DNA from: Cloeon dipterum
Taxonomy: Eukaryota; Arthropoda; Insecta; Ephemeroptera; Baetidae
Length of the DNA: 64,000 bases
Direction: 5' to 3'
NCBI RefSeq assembly: GCF_949628265.1
Contig: NC_088788.1
Location: 8,184,001 to 8,248,000 of the forward strand
The notes below the pieces were generated by a model, which was not told the DNA's origin, ran no database searches, and was given only the letters and a program-made list of their open reading frames with translations. The translations under genes and the position numbers were made by a program. Positions within the stretch are counted from its first letter, which is position 1. The number at the start of each line of letters is the position of its first letter. Below, in pieces: positions 53,596 through 64,000 of this stretch.

Positions 53596-56500
53596 ATGAC
53601 GGACACGAGGCGGCGCGTGAAGCTTTACGCGCTGAACGCGGACCGGCAGTGGGACGACCGCGGCACGGGACACGTCTTCTCGTCGTACGTGGACCGGTTG
53701 AAGGGCACGTCGCTGCTGGTGCGCGCAGAGCTGGACGGCTCGCTTCTACTCGAGTCTAAAATCCAGCCGGACACGGCCTACCAGAAGCAGCAGGACACGC
53801 TGATCGTCTGGTCCGAGGGAGAGAACTTTGACCTGGCGCTCAGCTTCCAGGAGAAGGCCGGCTGCGACGAGATTTGGGAGAAAATCTGCCAGGTCCAGGG
53901 CAAGGACCCCTCGGTCGACATCACCCAGGACACGGTTGAGGTGATTATTGGTTAAATAATTTTTTAAAATCAGTATTATTTAACGACCTGTTGTTACTTT
54001 TGAAATTAAATTTAAAATATTTTTTAGTCATTTTTTCTTGAGAAAAATTTCGGTGACTAAGGAGTTGCGTGTTTTGCGCCAGGAGTCCGAGGATGAGCGG
54101 TTCGACGAGTCGTCAGACGCGGCGCCGGTGGAGCTGCCAGCATGCGAGATCGCCCGGCTGGAGGAGATTGCCGAGCTGCTGAGGTCGTGTCTGCAGTCAC
54201 CGATGCGCAAGGACAAAGTGGCGTCCGCGCTCGAGCACGAAGGCTACATCAAGAAGCTGATCGGCGTGTTTCGCACGTGCGAGGATGTCGAGGCGCTTGA
54301 CAGCCTTCACCACCTTTACAACATTTTCAAAAACATATTCCTGGTCAACAAGAATGCCCTCTTTGAACTCATGTTCGCCGAGGACACCATCTTCGACGTG
54401 GTCGGCTGCCTCGAGTACGACCCGGGGCTCCCCACGCCCAAGAGACACAGAGAATACCTGAAAAGCATAGCCAAGTTAGTATTATATTCCATTTGAAAAA
54501 CTTTATTTCTATCAATGAGTTATGAAAAACCACTTTAAAGAGAGTTGCACATTGTGACGTCATCAGACTTTAAAGGAAACAGTAACCAGTTGAACTGACG
54601 TTATGTGATGATGTTTTAGTCTAATCTGTAATCTAAGAGTGACTGAATTCTTTATTTAGGTTTTACATTGATAAAAATCCTAAAATAAAATTATGCAAAG
54701 GTTGTTCAAAGTTTAAACTTCTAACTATTTAAACAGATTATTGCAAATGGATAAAATTTTGCGAATTTTCATTTTGGCAGCATCTTTGATTCAGTTGCAG
54801 ATGTAAAAGATTTCCTTTATCACTTAATTTTTCTATCTTCAATCATCATAATCGTTATTATTTGCTAGATAGCCGCCATCTTTATGGAGTGGTGCCCTTT
54901 TTTAATATTTATTTGCTTTTAATCTAAATTAAATCTAATGCCTGCTAAGAGAATTGGTAGATCTTAAACAGAATATATAATTAAGATAAAGCAGATTTTT
55001 AGGAATTTTCAACCAAGGACGAATATTTTATTTCCGCATCTTCCATTTAGTCTTGAAAATTGGCAATGATAAGAAAAAAATCCATCATGGCTGCCAAATC
55101 CAAGATGGCCGTCTCGATATAATTCAGATTTCTCATTTACCTGCTTTTTTAGAATTTAAAACCCATACACTAACGTTCTGGACTCCAGAGATGAGTTTTT
55201 CGATTAGGCCAAACTTAAGGGGGGTCAAATTCCTCCAAATGGTAACTTTTTCCTTCATTTTGAAATTTAAACAATTTTTTGTGACATAATTAATTAAAAA
55301 CTGCTTCTCAGAAGCCAATTAGTGGTGATAACCAACAGTTGAAAGCCAACAAGCGTTTTTAAATTTTAAAAATTCAAAATTAGGTCAAATTAATGGACTA
55401 CTGCGTTTCTATCTATCTTTTGCGTCAAAATTATGCCATTTTTTTGCAACTAAAATCCGCGACAGCTATATTGAACTCCGCATTTTTAGCTGGTATATTT
55501 AATAAATTTAATTGTCATCTAATAAGAATTAAAATTGTATTTTGAAAAGATATGATCGTAATATTTAATAGGGATGTTTCCTTCGGCTGGGTTTTTGGTC
55601 TTATGTGTGTGAAACCGAAATATTTGGCGTCGAAGCAGCTGAAATCGGCCACCGAAGAGGGGGGCGTAACCGAGGGAATACAATATGACGGTGCACCACG
55701 CCCCCTATCAGTGGCGAGCAGTGCACTCTTGCCTGCCATGTCTGCGCCATATTGTATTCCCTCGGTTACGCCCCCCTTTTCGGCGGCTGTTTCAACGCCA
55801 AACATTTCTGTTTCACGACTTATAAAAATCTAGAATTTATAATTCCAAAAATCTCAGTGCCAAAACTCAAAGGAAACATCCTTCAAATGTTCACAATATT
55901 TTTTACACGTAGAATGAATGCAATGCAGGGCTTAATTAATTAAGATTGCCGTCTTACGCGTTTTCAACAGCTAAATTTAAGTTAAATGGTCCATTTCCTA
56001 GACATGTGATCCCTGAGCCATTTATATTATTATTTATGTTCACAATGCTAGCTCAAAATTCACGTTTTTGTTAAATCAATACAATTAAAATCCCGACTTG
56101 GCCCCACGTCTATACAAAATTGGTGCTCTTTGCTGTTTCAGGTTCAAGGAAGTGGTGCCGATCAACAATCCGGAGCTGTTGGCCAAAATTCACCAGACGT
56201 ACCGGGTGCAGTACATCCAGGACGTGGTGCTGCCGACGCCGTCGGTGATCGAGGAGAACATCCTGTCGACGCTGTCGAGCTTCATCTTCTTCAACAAGGT
56301 GGAGATCGTGACGCTGATCCAGGAGGATGACAAGTTCCTGACGGCCGTCTTCGTGCAGCTGATGGACGAGACGCTGGAGGCAAGCAAGAAGCGCGACCTC
56401 GTGTTGTTCATCAAGGAGTTCTGCAACTTCTCGCAGAACCTGCAGCCGCAGGGCAAGGAGGCGTTCTACAAGACGCTGAGCGCGTTGGGCATCCTGCCCG

Positions 56501-59500
56501 CGTTGGAACACACGTTGGCGTCGAGCGACCCGCCGACCAAGGCGGCCTCGATCGACATCCTCACACACATCGTCGAGTACTCGCCGTCGGTGGTGCGCGG
56601 CTACACGCTGCAGCAGGCGAACAGCGCTGACGAGGAGCAGCTGCTGATCAACGTGATAATCGAACAAATGATTTGCGACTGCGACCCCGAGCTGGGCGGC
56701 GCCGTGCAGTTGATGGGCGTGCTGCGCATCCTGCTCGACCCGGAGAACATGCTCGCCTCGATCAGCAAGAGCGAGAAGACCGACTTCCTCAACTACTTCT
56801 ACAAGCACAGCATCCAGGTGCTGATCGAACCGTTGCTGTCCAACACGGAGACCGACAGTCCGGCCCGCGACGACTACTGCACCGCCCAGCTGCTCGCCGT
56901 CGTGCTTGAGCTGCTCTCCTTCTGCGTCGAGCACCACACTTACCACGTCAAAAACTGCATCCTCAACAAAAACCTGCTCGGACGCGTACTCGTGCTCACG
57001 CGGTCCAAGCACACCTTCCTGGTGCTCAGTGAGTACATTTCCTTGTATATTTTTATTTTTGGAAGGGTTGTTGGGTTAAAAACTGACTTAGTTTTAATTT
57101 AATTAAAAAAATGGTGGTTTTTCACCCCCATTTCATTAAATATCTACGTTGGAGTGACGGATAATTCAACCAATTCAAACGAATTGGTGGGAAAGAAAAT
57201 CTTCTTAATAATAAGAAATACTGGAATGTCTGGGAGTTAGGGAGGTGAAGTCACAGGGCACGGAATTACTCCATCATTTACTCAGTAAATCATGATTTCC
57301 GCCAATTTAAATGGTGGGAGAAATAATCTTGAAAACGCTATACCAGCGCCTCGGACGTCACAAGGGGCAGAATACGGTACCACCCCTCCCCACATGAAAA
57401 ATAACGGACCCTGTTACTGTCAGATTACGCATGCGTTGTTGATTTTGTCTGGCATGTTCCCCCCTTCCCTCCCATGGTCCCGTTCAGTGAATTAATGTAA
57501 AATCTTGGAAAAAATTTGCACCATATAGACTTCTTGGGGTATAAAGCGGTAACTCAACCACTAAAATGGGTTTTAGAACGTATTTCCATTCTATGACGCT
57601 CAAACTAGGCCAGATTAAATCGAATTTTCCTCTCAAAGCAAGCAAAAATCAAAATGGCGGGTTATTTGAACGCGCTTAAATTCGCGGAAAAAATCTTGCG
57701 TGTTTTCGGTCGAATTTGTTGTTACTTCCGTACTACAATGCAGGTGCTGTTTAATTCCCGCAAGAGCAACCTAGATCGCGAAATTGTGTTTTTCAACCAG
57801 CAATTTTATTTTTTAATTAAATCGTGATTGTAAACTTGCGAGGAAGTTTCCAAATATTCCCAAGAGAAATTCACTGGAAATAGCTTTTTGACAGTACCAG
57901 GTGGTTAAATTTGGGCTAGACGTCCAAATCGAAAAATCAACACGACGTGCCGAAAATCGGCGGAAACGTAAAAAGCGTTTTACTCATAGGAGGTTTTCGG
58001 TGCCAGAAGAACGCCATAGCGAGCAATCAGAGAAGGGAGCGGCGGCTCTCTTATCTCTGATTGAAATTATACGTAGCGCTAGTCTAAGAACGAGATAGCA
58101 GTGCCACAGATAGTCAGCGGAAGCTGTTGGCTGTTGGCCTTCTTGCTTACTTAGGCTGTCGCTGTGGTGCTGCCGTTTCGGTCTTAGACCAGCGCTACGT
58201 CCACTCAGAGAACCGCCCCCTTCTCTGATTGGCTGCCTGCGTGTTTGTGTCTCCTTTTGCTAGGATCAGACCAAAAACCTCCAAAAAGTTCACATCGTGT
58301 CACATTTTCAACCAACTAATCTGTCCAAACTAATTGGGCCCTCTGTCGCCTTGTCGATTCAATTTGTTTTAATTGATTTGTTAACAATAACAAATTAACT
58401 CCATTGTTTTATATTTTTTTTCAGGTGCACTTCGGTTCATGCGTAAAATAATCGCGCTGAAGGACGAGTTCTACAACCGGTACATTATAAAAAACAACCT
58501 GTTCCGGCCGGTGATGGACACGTTCATCCGCAACAGCAGCAGGTACAACCTGCTCGACTCTGCCATAATCGAGCTTTTCGAGTTCATCAAGCTGGAGGAC
58601 ATCAAGTCGCTGTGGCTGCACGTGGTTGAGCAGTACGGCAAGGTGCTCGACGAGATCGACTACGTACAAACATTCAAGGCGCTGCGCATGCGCTACGAGC
58701 AGCACCAGGACAAGCTTCGCGACCGCGACAGGTCCTCTCTAGATGGGTAAGCATGAATCTTATTCTTTTAAAAGTTTGGAGGCAATTTTTGGCTAAACAG
58801 GACGCACATTTTCTTTGTGTTGATAGTCGTTCAAATTTCCCGCCATTTTATTTCTTCTTACCACATTTAAACACTTTCTCTCGAAGCCTGCTCAGGATCT
58901 CTATTGTAAATTAGCTCTTCCTCAGCTGTTTGCTTTGTTTCCTGGCTACTCATTACGAATTTCTTCCAACCGTCAGCTGCATTTCCGCGCGACATCGTTC
59001 GGTAGCAGCTATTTGAGCTTTTTGTGTCATTCTAATGATTATTTTTCCATGTATTAATTTTAATCTCTGTTTGGCTAGGGTGCCATCAATCCTGCGGAAT
59101 CCGCGTTTCCGTCGCGACCCGCGGCAGCTGGAGGAGGAGGAGGACATGTGGTTCAACGACGAGGAGGATTTCGAAGAGGCGGCCGACACGAAGAAGCTTG
59201 ACTCGGAGCTGGACTCGCTGGGCAAGCTCATGGAGCGCAAGGCGCCAGGCCGGACCAATAACAACTCGGCCGTCGGCCTCGCCACCGGAGACGCGGCCGC
59301 CTCGCCGCCCGGCAGCCCCACCGCCGAGAAACTCCTCTTCAAAAAGGTATTTATCAACATTTTATTCCGTTTACAGCTAAATCTTATCTCGTGATATGAA
59401 GCAGGGTCTGGTCGACTACGAGGGCGACAGCGATGATGATGACGACGATGAGCCCGACGATGACGACCTGGTGGCGCCCAAGCGCGCTAAGCTCTCGTGA
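53596..59500 (+). CDS. PPP4R3: Serine/threonine-protein phosphatase 4 regulatory subunit 3 (769 aa)
   Basis: Six exons: 53596-53940, 54083-54474, 56142-57028, 58425-58746, 59079-59346, 59405-59500, all GT-AG with continuous frame. Residues 1-~105 are the EVH1/PH-like domain ([40 protein letters not shown]) that recognises substrates such as FxxP motifs. Residues ~115-600 are the SMEK armadillo-type body ([86 protein letters not shown] [12 protein letters not shown]). The tail is acidic ([29 protein letters not shown]) and ends in a basic nuclear-type PKRAKLS. It targets PP4 catalytic subunit with PPP4R2 in DNA repair, centrosome and neuroblast asymmetric division pathways; the fly orthologue is falafel (flfl). 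Length and order are normal for the family. Confidence 0.95.
54475..56141. other. Intron 2 of PPP4R3
   Basis: Contains one palindromic MITE (55609-55815). The rest is AT-rich with no coding signal. Confidence 0.55.
55609..55815. mobile_element. Palindromic MITE with perfect 30-bp inner arms
   Basis: The inner inverted repeat at 55658-55687 and 55748-55777 is a perfect 30-base match (GGGGGGCGTAACCGAGGGAA core). Outer arms continue with ~80% identity to GAAACCGAAATATTTGGCGT on the left and ACGCCAAACATTTCTGTTTC on the right. About 207 bp, no open frame, no clear target duplication. Only one copy in the window. Confidence 0.75.
57029..58424. other. Intron 3 of PPP4R3
   Basis: Holds the second copy of MITE family 2; the remainder shows no coding signal. 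Confidence 0.55.
57989..58282 (-). mobile_element. Palindromic MITE, family 2
   Basis: About 294 bp with long imperfect arms: GGAGGTTTTCGGT at the left, ACCAAAAACCTCC at the right, each followed inward by CAATCAGAGAAGGG-type text. The right half reverses to match the left half of 21821-22109 (GGTTTTTGGTCTGATCCTAG against GGTTTTTGGTCCGAATCTAG). Similarity to that copy also extends outside the palindrome (cggaaacgtaaaa), so the element may be longer than marked. Confidence 0.65.
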
Positions 59501-59884
59501 AGTGCGGGCCAGAAAAAAGGAAATTAAATTAAAAATAAAAGAAAAAAAATACAAAAAAACTCTGTGCTGAGCCGAGAATGAATGAGCGTGTCGACGAGTG
59601 AGTGCCGTCCTTGTTTCGTGCGTGTATACATTTACAGCTAATGTACATTTTTATAATAAATAATGCAAGTAGACTGATAAGAAAATTTATGTTCGATTCC
59701 GCAAAAAATGCTTGTTTCAATTCCATTCCATCATCTTCATTGACATCAACAGAATAATTCAAAAATTAACAATAGCTAATATCATTCATTATTTTGGATC
59801 TCTAAACTTGGCAAGGTGCTACGTTTCCTTTCATTTTCATTAATCATAGTCATTCTGCATTAAAAGCACATCAGCTGATACTTC
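59501..59884. other. 3' UTR region of PPP4R3
   Basis: AT-rich. Candidate poly(A) signals AATAAA near 59532 and 59656. No gene. Confidence 0.5.
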
Positions 59885-60055
59885 CTGAGCGTGAAGTGCA
59901 TTAAATGTGCAACACAAGTCGATGATCGGGCTGCTCAAGATGGAAATGATCGGTGTCGATGTCACCGCTGCTGGCATACTCTACCACGGTCCAGGCCTGG
60001 ACATCGCCCTGCACGGCTTCATGGAAGACTTCAGTTAAACCGACAAAGGTAGGAT
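59885..60055 (+). pseudogene. Relic of exon 2 of the tankyrase-type PARP gene
   Basis: The DNA cacaagtcgatgatcg and gctgctcaagatggaaatga is almost identical to exon 2 of the PARP gene at 47968-47773, but on the opposite strand and 12 kb away. The reading frame MIGLLKMEMIGVDV continues to LYHGP where the parent has LYHGSP, then GFMEDF where the parent has GFKSDF, followed by TAA. The splice donor position is kept (aaaggtagg), so this is a duplicated genomic fragment, not a retrocopy. Upstream of cacaagtcg the similarity fades. Confidence 0.75.
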
Positions 60056-61080
60056 TATAATATTTTTCTTTATTATTTACTAGAAATCCAGGGACGTATA
60101 ATAACTTTGTATTTATTTGATCCAGTTCTCTAATTCTTTATCTTATTTGAGATTAAAGATCCGCTGACATTATTTTTCGCGCTAATTGCTGACTCTTTAA
60201 CGCCATAAAATCTTTAGATAAGAAATAAAAAGTTATGCAACTTGCATAACTGTATAACAGCACCGGTTGCATATCCGTGCCCCTGCAAAGCGACCTTTAA
60301 CTGCGATTGGAGATGTGCGGGAAATCTACTTCAGCTTTTGGAGTGAGGAATTGCTTTTGAAGTTCAGAGAGACTTGTCAGTAGTTTTGCTCAGTAAATAT
60401 ATCAATTACAATTCTCATTCATTCATGTTAAACAAGAAAATGCGACACAAAGTATCTCAAAGGTTGAAAAAATTTTAAATCTCTTTCTCTCAAACCGCGC
60501 GAGAGATTTGTGTTTGTCGGTGCAGGCGAGCGAGATTATATGAGACTTTTATAACGTTGGGAAAACCACAAACCGCGAGTGCCTGTTCAAAAAATGCGGT
60601 CCAATCGCCCACCTGGCGTGCGGCCCTTCAAAAAATTCTTCCAGAGAAAGTACCAGCCAAGCGGCCATAACTTTGACAATTGGCGATCTAAAATAGAAGA
60701 TATAGAATAATAATAGATAGAATAAAGGTGTGAAAAATGAAAAACCTGACAGCGATTTAAGACTTTATTAACCTAGTCTAAACCACAATAAAATTTGGAA
60801 TGCATAAAAGTCACAATCATGCCGACAGATAAATGTTTTGCACAAATATTAATCTGAAAGAGGCTATGACATTACATTACAGAATTTTAATTTTACTCTT
60901 GAATGACTTTTTCACCACGCGTGACTTCTATGGTACATGAAGGAAAAGCGAGGAAGTGAAGAAATTTTAAGTTTCTGTTCCTGAAAGCTTTAGATCTTTT
61001 TATTTTGTGCGAAACTCTCAATGCAAATTTTCATTTTTATGACATTTCAAATAGTTTTATAATTAATACTTTTTTGTGGT
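60056..61080. other. Spacer between the PARP relics and the NACHT-ankyrin gene
   Basis: Apart from the possible exon-3 relic, nothing coding is seen. The last part holds the 3' UTR of the NACHT-ankyrin gene, which is transcribed leftward. Confidence 0.45.
60525..60712 (+). pseudogene. Possible relic of exon 3 of the PARP gene
   Basis: After an acceptor-like gtcggtgcag, the frame NVGKTTNRECLFKKCGP recalls the zinc-motif region of the parent (NFGTCPKHRNRACIVC). In the next frame RPFKKFFQRKYQPSGHNF recalls KPFVPRRTNQPVPAGFHS. An ATG at 60596 opens a 38-codon frame (MRSNRPPGVRPFKKFF...) that could alternatively be an independent small ORF. Similarity is weak; position and order after the exon-2 relic are the main support. 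Confidence 0.3.
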
Positions 61081-64000
61081 CTAAATGTTTAAAAACGGAG
61101 CGTAGTCAACGGCAGACTTCCCTTCATTGTCTTTTGCGGTGGCGTCAACGTTTTTGCTCAGCAGCAAGTCGACCACCTCCCACCTCTCCACCTTGCAAGC
61201 AACGAGAAGTGCAGTTTCTCCTTTTTTATTGCGCACCTCCAAGTCAATTTTTAATTCTTCTATTAGCCACCACACCACCACTAATGAGCATTCCTTTGGT
61301 TCATTTTTTATTGCTTTATGCAATATAGTGTTTCCTTGCTCATCTACTTCTTTTAGCAATGATTTGTTTCTACTGTACATCACTTTCAGCAAATTCAAAT
61401 CTAAAAACGCGTATTGCAGCGCTTGAAGGCTGTAATTCAAGTGTGCGCCCCTTTCCAACAAAATATGAAACAAATTCAGATTTTCATGCACCACTGTATA
61501 CATCAAAGCAGTTCTTCTATTGTTGTCCTCTTTGTTAATGTCAGCACCCTTGTCGAGCAGTAATTCGAGCGCGTCACTTGATCCATGTATCGAGGCAAGC
61601 ATTAGTGCTGTTTCTCCCCTCTCATTGCAGGTGTTCACGTTGATTTTGATTTTATCCACAAGCCAACGAATCACGTCCATGGATCCGTTTTTATCGTTCG
61701 TTGCCAGGTGCAGCGAAGTGCATCCGTCTATGGTCACTTTTTTAACCAAACTCTTTTCCTTTTTGTGCAGCAGTTGAGTTATTTCGAAATTGTGCAGTGA
61801 ATGGTGAAGGGCGTTTTTTCCTGTGCCATCTTTTTTCTTGATATTCACGTTTTTCGCTAGCAGGAACTCAATAATTTGTACTTGATTTAACTTGCCAGCA
61901 ATCATGAGAGCCGTCATTCCATGGCGTCCAGTGGCATTTAGGTCGACGCCCGATTCGCACAACTGTTGCACCAATTTCAAATTCCCCGTTTCAACGGCTG
62001 AATGCAGTTTTCCGGATTTGGCGTAGGTATAAAGAAATTCCTTATTCCAACAGTTGATATTCTTGTTCAACACAAAGCTTCCTCGGCTGTCCACGGCGTT
62101 TACTTCCACCCCAGCTTCCTCAACGAGGAAACGCAAGACTTCCTCTGAACATTTTCCCTCTTTTTCGTAAATTATGTGCAAATTTGTTCTACCATCTTTT
62201 GTTTTCTGGCTTGCCAGTCTATTGTTTTTCAAGTGCAACAGTTTAAGAATATCAAAAACTGTATTGCTATTATTACGTTTGCGAGTTTGGAATTCTTCGA
62301 TAGCAAAGTGAGTGGCATTCCACCCATTTGCATCGGTGGCTTCAACATCCGCGTCCAACTCGATCAACTCGCGGACTAATTCCAAGTGCCCGTATTCGGC
62401 TGCGCAGTGAAGAGCCGTTTTCCCTCGATCGTCCTTGAAATTTAGGTCACCTTGCACCATCACAAAATAGTCTTTACATATTAAAATCCTTCGGCGCCAG
62501 TCTTCTAAATCTCCGTCAGGAAATGTGAGGAGCGTTTTTGGCTCGACTCCTTTTTGCACCAACCACTGACACATTTCAATTTCGTTCCGCAGAGCTGCTA
62601 ACTGAAGAGGGGCAATTCCATCCATCGTTTTAATATTTTGCAATGCTGAACTCTGTGAGAGCAAATATTCAACGATTTCCTTCTGCCCTTTTACAATGGC
62701 GTAGTGCAAAGCATTCCATTTCACTTTCAAATCCTTCATCTCAAAGGTCTCCGGGTCGCGTTCAATTCCGCTCACTTTTTCTTCTAAAAGGAACTTGACC
62801 AAGTCCAATTTTCCGTGGAGGACAGCCACGACTAATGGATCATATCGCTGGGTTCCATCTACTGCCGTCCTGGCTCTTTTGGCCAAGAGAATCTCGACGC
62901 AATTTATTTGTCCAAATTCGCAGGCACGGTAAAGAGCGTTCATAGCTTGATACGTGCCCTTTGGATCAACACCGATCTCCAGAAGTACAGCGAGGAGCTT
63001 TTCTTGGCCAAATTTAGCAGCCTCAAGCAACGCTCTGTTTACTTCTTGTCCTGACCTGAGAATTAACCTGCTCATATCACTGGCAAATTTTTCCTTCAGA
63101 CTCTTGAGGACATCAACCGCGTCGAGTTCTGCTATCGTACTAAGTACTTCAGGCAACATTTTATTCAAGTTTTCAACTGCTCCCATTTCTAGCAATTCGA
63201 TTGCGATTTGTTCTCTCTCAATTGCATTGAGAAAAAGACGTGGTCCATCCACGGAAATAAAGTTCTCTTCCGATTCTTTAAACGATATCTGTGGTTTTAA
63301 AAGGGTGAAAATATTTGTCAGGCCATCCCGACAAACACGAGTTAGTAGTGTATCCGGTGGCAATACTGATGTCATTTTCAGCAGAAGTACTTTATGTGCT
63401 CCGACTCGATCTTCCGTCGTGGAAAAACACAAATCGATAAACTTTCTGCATTCCAAAAACTTGTCTACGTCGCTTCTATCGTATGATGAATTTTTCTCAA
63501 AGTTACAATCAAATAGTATTAAATTTGAAGAGCCGAACTCTTGCAAATCTTGTAAGAATTTTTGTGCAGTGAGGAACTCGGCGAAAGTTTGATGCAAGAA
63601 TGCGAGCTCACCGTTGATGTAGGTCGCGATTCCGAAGTTGTTCAGCCTTTCTAAATCTTCTTTGTTCACTCCTTGGCCGATGAGACAACCTCCACTGATG
63701 AAACGAGACGCAATCAGTCGATGGAGTTTCAAAGTTTTTTCAATCCGCCACTCAGCCACTGTGTTGCCTTCATTTTGCATCTCCAAGCACTGCTTCGTTT
63801 TCTTCTTCACGACCTTTTCGTAGATGCGGTACAAGTTGTCTTCGCCCTCGCACTCGGCCAGAAGCGATAAATGCAAAGGGTTTTCGAGGATGTTTCCACC
63901 TTTAAAATTTCTCAAGAAATGTGCACATTCTTCCTCGCTCTTCTTGCAAACCACACGCAGAAATTCTCTTTGTTTCTCTTCGTTGAAAGGTTCAATTTTG
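61081..64000 (-). CDS. NACHT-ankyrin protein, C-terminal ~972 residues (5' part off the right edge)
   Basis: One uninterrupted reading frame enters from the right edge (KIEPFNEEKQREFLRVVCKK) and ends at TAA. The first ~250 residues look like the distal part of a NACHT ATPase module: IEPFNEEKQREFL and ENPLHLSLLAE fit the post-Walker region, and LAFLHQTFAEFLTAQKFL is the typical winged-helix/superhelical signature of NLR-like proteins. From about residue 310 there are roughly 17-18 ankyrin repeats (ALYRACEFGQINCVEILLAK; GKTALHCAAEYGHLELVREL; GMTALMIAGKLNQVQIIEFL; GETALMLASIHGSSDALELL; GETALLVACKVERWEVVDLL). NACHT proteins act as nucleotide-driven oligomerising sensors; ankyrin repeats would replace the usual LRRs as the ligand-binding part. 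The nucleotide-binding P-loop itself is outside the window. The absence of introns over 2.9 kb contrasts with every other gene here. Confidence 0.85.
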   Translation of the reverse strand, partial: KIEPFNEEKQREFLRVVCKKSEEECAHFLRNFKGGNILENPLHLSLLAECEGEDNLYRIYEKVVKKKTKQCLEMQNEGNTVAEWRIEKTLKLHRLIASRFISGGCLIGQGVNKEDLERLNNFGIATYINGELAFLHQTFAEFLTAQKFLQDLQEFGSSNLILFDCNFEKNSSYDRSDVDKFLECRKFIDLCFSTTEDRVGAHKVLLLKMTSVLPPDTLLTRVCRDGLTNIFTLLKPQISFKESEENFISVDGPRLFLNAIEREQIAIELLEMGAVENLNKMLPEVLSTIAELDAVDVLKSLKEKFASDMSRLILRSGQEVNRALLEAAKFGQEKLLAVLLEIGVDPKGTYQAMNALYRACEFGQINCVEILLAKRARTAVDGTQRYDPLVVAVLHGKLDLVKFLLEEKVSGIERDPETFEMKDLKVKWNALHYAIVKGQKEIVEYLLSQSSALQNIKTMDGIAPLQLAALRNEIEMCQWLVQKGVEPKTLLTFPDGDLEDWRRRILICKDYFVMVQGDLNFKDDRGKTALHCAAEYGHLELVRELIELDADVEATDANGWNATHFAIEEFQTRKRNNSNTVFDILKLLHLKNNRLASQKTKDGRTNLHIIYEKEGKCSEEVLRFLVEEAGVEVNAVDSRGSFVLNKNINCWNKEFLYTYAKSGKLHSAVETGNLKLVQQLCESGVDLNATGRHGMTALMIAGKLNQVQIIEFLLAKNVNIKKKDGTGKNALHHSLHNFEITQLLHKKEKSLVKKVTIDGCTSLHLATNDKNGSMDVIRWLVDKIKINVNTCNERGETALMLASIHGSSDALELLLDKGADINKEDNNRRTALMYTVVHENLNLFHILLERGAHLNYSLQALQYAFLDLNLLKVMYSRNKSLLKEVDEQGNTILHKAIKNEPKECSLVVVWWLIEELKIDLEVRNKKGETALLVACKVERWEVVDLLLSKNVDATAKDNEGKSAVDYAPFLNI

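Noticed and set aside
56110..57012. 300-codon minus-strand frame rich in Leu, Val, Asp, His and Gln
   Set aside because: Antisense shadow of the third PPP4R3 exon, whose plus-strand frame is unmistakable.
62954..63592. 212-codon plus-strand Ser-rich frame
   Set aside because: Antisense shadow of the NACHT-ankyrin reading frame.
1..64000. tRNA, rRNA, CRISPR arrays, bacterial operons, viral genes
   Set aside because: Looked for by eye; no cloverleaf with A/B boxes, no spaced direct repeats, no prokaryotic gene spacing and no polymerase, capsid or integrase motifs were found.

Overview
The window looks like a hexapod or other arthropod nuclear genome segment. Genes are split by short to medium GT-AG introns, coding exons are GC-richer than AT-rich introns and spacers, and palindromic DNA transposon remnants (MITEs) are scattered through introns. 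The conserved genes are animal ones (PPP4R3/SMEK, sororin, a tankyrase-type PARP, a KIND-FERM-PDZ scaffold, a NACHT-ankyrin protein). I cannot name the species. No bacterial genes, tRNA, rRNA or CRISPR array was seen. All gene models were spliced by hand from reading frames and splice sites.

Layout. (1) 1-15.3 kb, minus strand: a tandem array of single-pass membrane proteins I do not recognise as a named family (signal peptide, several Cys-containing beta-type ectodomain modules, Cys-rich motif, Thr/Ser mucin-like stalk, TM helix, short tail). One copy is cut by the left edge (A), three are complete (B 590 aa, C 474 aa, D 546 aa), and at least four are decayed relics. Much of the array arose by duplication of a ~4.6-kb block. 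(2) 15.3-18.5 kb: no supportable gene. (3) 18.5-35.5 kb, plus: a KIND-FERM-PDZ scaffold gene (14 exons found, first exon(s) not found) with large introns. One intron holds a nested, opposite-strand Glu-rich gene; others hold MITEs. (4) 36.2-36.9 kb, minus: small four-TM protein. (5) 37.1-43.3 kb, plus: two tandem F-box-like/LRR-like paralogues, duplicated with their promoter. (6) 44.7-45.4 kb, plus: 120-aa orphan. (7) 46.7-48.1 kb, minus: a stand-alone tankyrase-type PARP catalytic domain. (8) 49.8-52.7 kb, minus: sororin-like cohesion factor, head-to-head with (9) 53.6-59.5 kb, plus: PPP4R3/SMEK. (10) 59.9-60.7 kb, plus: relic(s) of the PARP gene. (11) 61.1-64.0 kb, minus: the C-terminal part of a NACHT-ankyrin protein, running off the right edge.

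How they fit together. Sororin and the protein phosphatase 4 regulator are housekeeping/cell-cycle genes sharing a <1-kb divergent promoter with E2F-like sites on the sororin side. The rest is largely lineage-specific and duplicating. The receptor-like array, the LRR pair and the NACHT-ankyrin gene have the look of fast-evolving recognition genes, but an immune role is inference only.
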